From Anaerolineales bacterium (GTDB taxonomy: Bacteria > Chloroflexota > Anaerolineae > Anaerolineales > DRMV01): a DNA stretch of 15,586 nucleotides. The stretch is from contig WFVP01000349.1 in the NCBI GenBank assembly GCA_015491595.1, forward strand, positions 1 through 15,586, in the 5' to 3' direction. The translations under genes and the position numbers were made by a program. Below are positions 14,006 to 15,586 of this stretch, piece after piece. A model generated the notes under the pieces. The model had not been told where the DNA came from. It ran no database searches and saw nothing but the letters and a program-made list of their open reading frames with translations. The stretch's first letter is position 1. The number at the start of each line of letters is the position of its first letter.

Positions 14006-14961
14006 CCTGGGCGGTGGGCTTGCTTTGGGCCTTTGGGGTGCTCCGCAGCGTGGCCTGGTCCGAGGTCGCTTTGCGATGGCGTCAGGCCCCTGGCGTGGCC
14101 TGGATAGCCTGGGGCGCGCTCAATTTGGGGGTCCTGACCCTGCCTGTACTGCGCTGGTGGTGGATTTCCCGGGCCTTTTCCCCTCGTGTGACCTTCACCC
14201 ACATGGCCGTCTACCGTCAGGCGGCCTTCGCGATGAATTACTTCACCCCTGGGCCCCAGTTCGGCGGGGAGCCTCTACAGGTGTACTGGCTCCATCGTGG
14301 TGAGGGGCTGTCCTGGAGCCAGGCCCTTTCGTCCCTCTCCCTGGAGAAAGCCTTTGAGGTGGGCAGCAACTTCGCCTTTCTGCTGTTGGGTGCGGGTGTG
14401 GTGTGGGCGACGCGCGGTCATGGCGCCTTGGAATTTGAAGGTGTTGGATGGCTTCCGGTGATGTTGGTCGTCATGGGCGGCATGGTCGGGTATGGGGGGA
14501 GTCTGTGGTTGGGGTACCGTCCGCTTACCCGTTTTGGCCAACATTGGAAGCGTTTTGCTCGTTGGCGTGCGGCCATGGCGCGGTGGGAGGAAGCGATGGC
14601 GCAAGCGTTGCGTCAATCCCCCTGGCGGGTGCTGGCATGGGTCGGCCTTTCGTTGTTGACCTGGGCAGGTTTGGTGTGGGAGTACACCTGGCTCTGGCGT
14701 CTCTTGGGCGCGCCTATGGGTTTGGGGGATGCTCTATTGGCCCTGGTCCTGACCCGGTTGGCTTTGCTTTCTCCTCTCCCGGGTGGAATTGGGGCCTTAG
14801 AGACGGCCCAATTCCTTGCGGCCCGGACTCTGGGGCTACCCCTCGAGGCGGCCGCGGGGGTCGTGGTGGTCATTCGGGCGCGGGATTTGGTCTTGGGACT
14901 GATGGGCTGGTGGGCAGCCTTTCCCTTGGCGCAACACTGGGCCTCGAAGTTTTCAACATGA
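13957..14961 (+). CDS. Flippase-like membrane protein (LPG synthase TM region / UPF0104 family)
   Basis: A 334-residue polytopic membrane protein with about 7-8 TM helices. It shows the two signatures of the lysylphosphatidylglycerol synthase TM region/AglD-like family: N94-Y-F-T-P-G-P-Q-F-G-G-E-P-L-Q-V-Y (the usual P-G-x-x-G-E-x-L-R), followed by L127-S-L-E-K-A-F-E, and S272-P-L-P-G-G-I-G-A-L-E near the end. In MprF this region moves lipid across the membrane; no soluble aminoacyl-transferase domain is attached here, so a translocase or scaffold role is the reasonable guess. The ATG at 13957 has GAGG 7 nt upstream and lies within the end of the previous gene, a 49-bp out-of-phase overlap. 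The frame is open far upstream to 12862, but that stretch is the shadow of the phosphatidyltransferase gene. It is the last gene of the operon; no clear terminator follows. Confidence 0.87.
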   Translation: MATLLGRRFRALVFVLTWAVGLLWAFGVLRSVAWSEVALRWRQAPGVAWIAWGALNLGVLTLPVLRWWWISRAFSPRVTFTHMAVYRQAAFAMNYFTPGPQFGGEPLQVYWLHRGEGLSWSQALSSLSLEKAFEVGSNFAFLLLGAGVVWATRGHGALEFEGVGWLPVMLVVMGGMVGYGGSLWLGYRPLTRFGQHWKRFARWRAAMARWEEAMAQALRQSPWRVLAWVGLSLLTWAGLVWEYTWLWRLLGAPMGLGDALLALVLTRLALLSPLPGGIGALETAQFLAARTLGLPLEAAAGVVVVIRARDLVLGLMGWWAAFPLAQHWASKFST

Positions 14962-15005
14962 GCCGTCTTCGGCCTTCGGACTGCGGACAGCAAGATTCCC
15001 ATCTC

Positions 15006-15586
15006 TCATGGGGAGGACTTGGGCTGGGTCAGCCATTTGCGCAGGGGTTTGGGGCGGAAGGCGATAAGGGCCTCCCACAGGCTTTGGGGGTCGGGTCGGG
15101 CCAGCAGGAGGTCTTCATGGTCCTTGTACAGGAACCCTTCCTCCCGGGCGTGACGGATAAAATCCAGCAAACGGTCGTAGAAACCGAAGGCGTTGAGCAG
15201 GCCCACGGGCTTCTGATGGAGACCGATTTGGGCCCAGGTGAGCACTTCAAACAGTTCCTCCCAGGTGCCGAATCCCCCCGGTAGGGCCACGAAGGCATCG
15301 GCCAGCTGGGCCATGCGGGCTTTTCGGGTATGCATGTCGGGCACCACTTCCAGGCGGGTCAACCCTGTATGGGCCAGTTCGGGGACGTAGAAGTGGTCGG
15401 GAATCACCCCGATGACCTCACCGCCGGCCTCCAGGGCCGCGTCGGCCAGGGCGCCCATCAATCCGGTGCTACCGCCGCCGTACACAATGCGGCACCCGCG
15501 AGTTGCCAGGAAGCGACCCAGGTCCGCGGCCACTTGTAGGTACTTGGGGTTCACGTGGTTCGAAGAGCCGCAATATACGCATACAC
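15006..15586 (-). CDS. LOG-family (TIGR00730-type) protein, 5' end beyond right edge
   Basis: The visible part has 193 complete codons and reads through the right edge. A GTG at 15554 could be taken as a start, but the frame continues upstream as V-C-V-Y-C-G-S-S-N-H, the standard N-terminal beta-strand of this family, so only the first few residues are missing. Other signatures are IVYGGGSTGLMGALADAAL (residues 23-41 counted from that GTG), Gly-rich for phosphate binding, and the hallmark L91-P-G-G-F-G-T-W-E-E. Relatives cleave nucleoside 5'-monophosphates to base and ribose 5-phosphate (cytokinin-activating LOG in plants; broad nucleotide phosphoribohydrolases in bacteria). Annotation as lysine decarboxylase in older databases is an error for this family. 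It is convergent with the lipid-type operon, 44 bp away. The physiological substrate is uncertain. Confidence 0.92.
   Translation of the reverse strand, partial: VCVYCGSSNHVNPKYLQVAADLGRFLATRGCRIVYGGGSTGLMGALADAALEAGGEVIGVIPDHFYVPELAHTGLTRLEVVPDMHTRKARMAQLADAFVALPGGFGTWEELFEVLTWAQIGLHQKPVGLLNAFGFYDRLLDFIRHAREEGFLYKDHEDLLLARPDPQSLWEALIAFRPKPLRKWLTQPKSSP

Noticed and set aside
14996..15014. Stem TTCCCAT/ATGGGGA as a terminator between the convergent genes
   Set aside because: It overlaps the LOG stop codon, contains a GU pair, and neither strand has a U-run after it.
1..15586. CRISPR arrays, tRNA or rRNA genes, insertion sequences, phage genes
   Set aside because: No regularly spaced repeats, cloverleaf or rRNA signatures, transposase motifs or target duplications were seen on either strand.

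Overview
The window most likely comes from a thermophilic or moderately thermophilic Chloroflexota bacterium (Anaerolineae-like). This is inferred from high GC, a bacterial isopentenyl phosphate kinase of the kind known from archaea and some Chloroflexota (e.g. Roseiflexus), lipoproteins with a Pro/Thr/Ser-rich stalk, and an acetyl-CoA synthetase with archaeal-looking features. No 16S or tRNA marker is present, so the assignment is provisional. Coding density is high, genes are packed in short operons with ATGA overlaps, and Shine-Dalgarno sites are strong (AGGAGG or better).

Layout. Positions 1-2292 (minus): an operon reading leftwards, isopentenyl phosphate kinase -> RluA-type pseudouridine synthase -> nuclease lipoprotein -> start of a second lipoprotein cut by the left edge. 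Positions 2293-2624: a 332-bp divergent intergenic region with a 36-bp perfect palindrome and an extended -10 promoter. Positions 2625-4472 (plus): S9 serine peptidase (propeller plus alpha/beta hydrolase). Positions 4523-7166 (minus): a pair of M16 zinc-peptidase-like proteins, one with the HxxEH site and one without, with its own promoter and terminator. Positions 7291-9366 (minus): acetyl-CoA synthetase, again with a clear promoter and terminator. Positions 9487-11409 (minus): a CPA2-type cation/proton antiporter fused to an RCK (TrkA-like) regulatory module. Positions 11573-14961 (plus): a four-gene operon of a small 4-TM protein, a SAM methyltransferase, a CDP-alcohol phosphatidyltransferase with an extra membrane domain, and a flippase-like (LPG synthase TM region/UPF0104) protein. 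Positions 15006 to the right edge (minus): a LOG-family protein whose 5' end lies outside the window.

How the genes may work together. The kinase at 2292 would make isopentenyl diphosphate from isopentenyl phosphate, the last step of the alternative mevalonate pathway. The plus-strand operon at 11.6-15 kb joins a phospholipid-headgroup transferase, a methyltransferase and a putative lipid translocase, and looks like an uncharacterised lipid or glycolipid synthesis and modification unit. It is the best candidate here for an undescribed system. The S9 and M16 enzymes are peptide-degrading or processing enzymes, and acetyl-CoA synthetase feeds acetate into central metabolism. No CRISPR array, RNA gene, insertion sequence or phage gene was seen.
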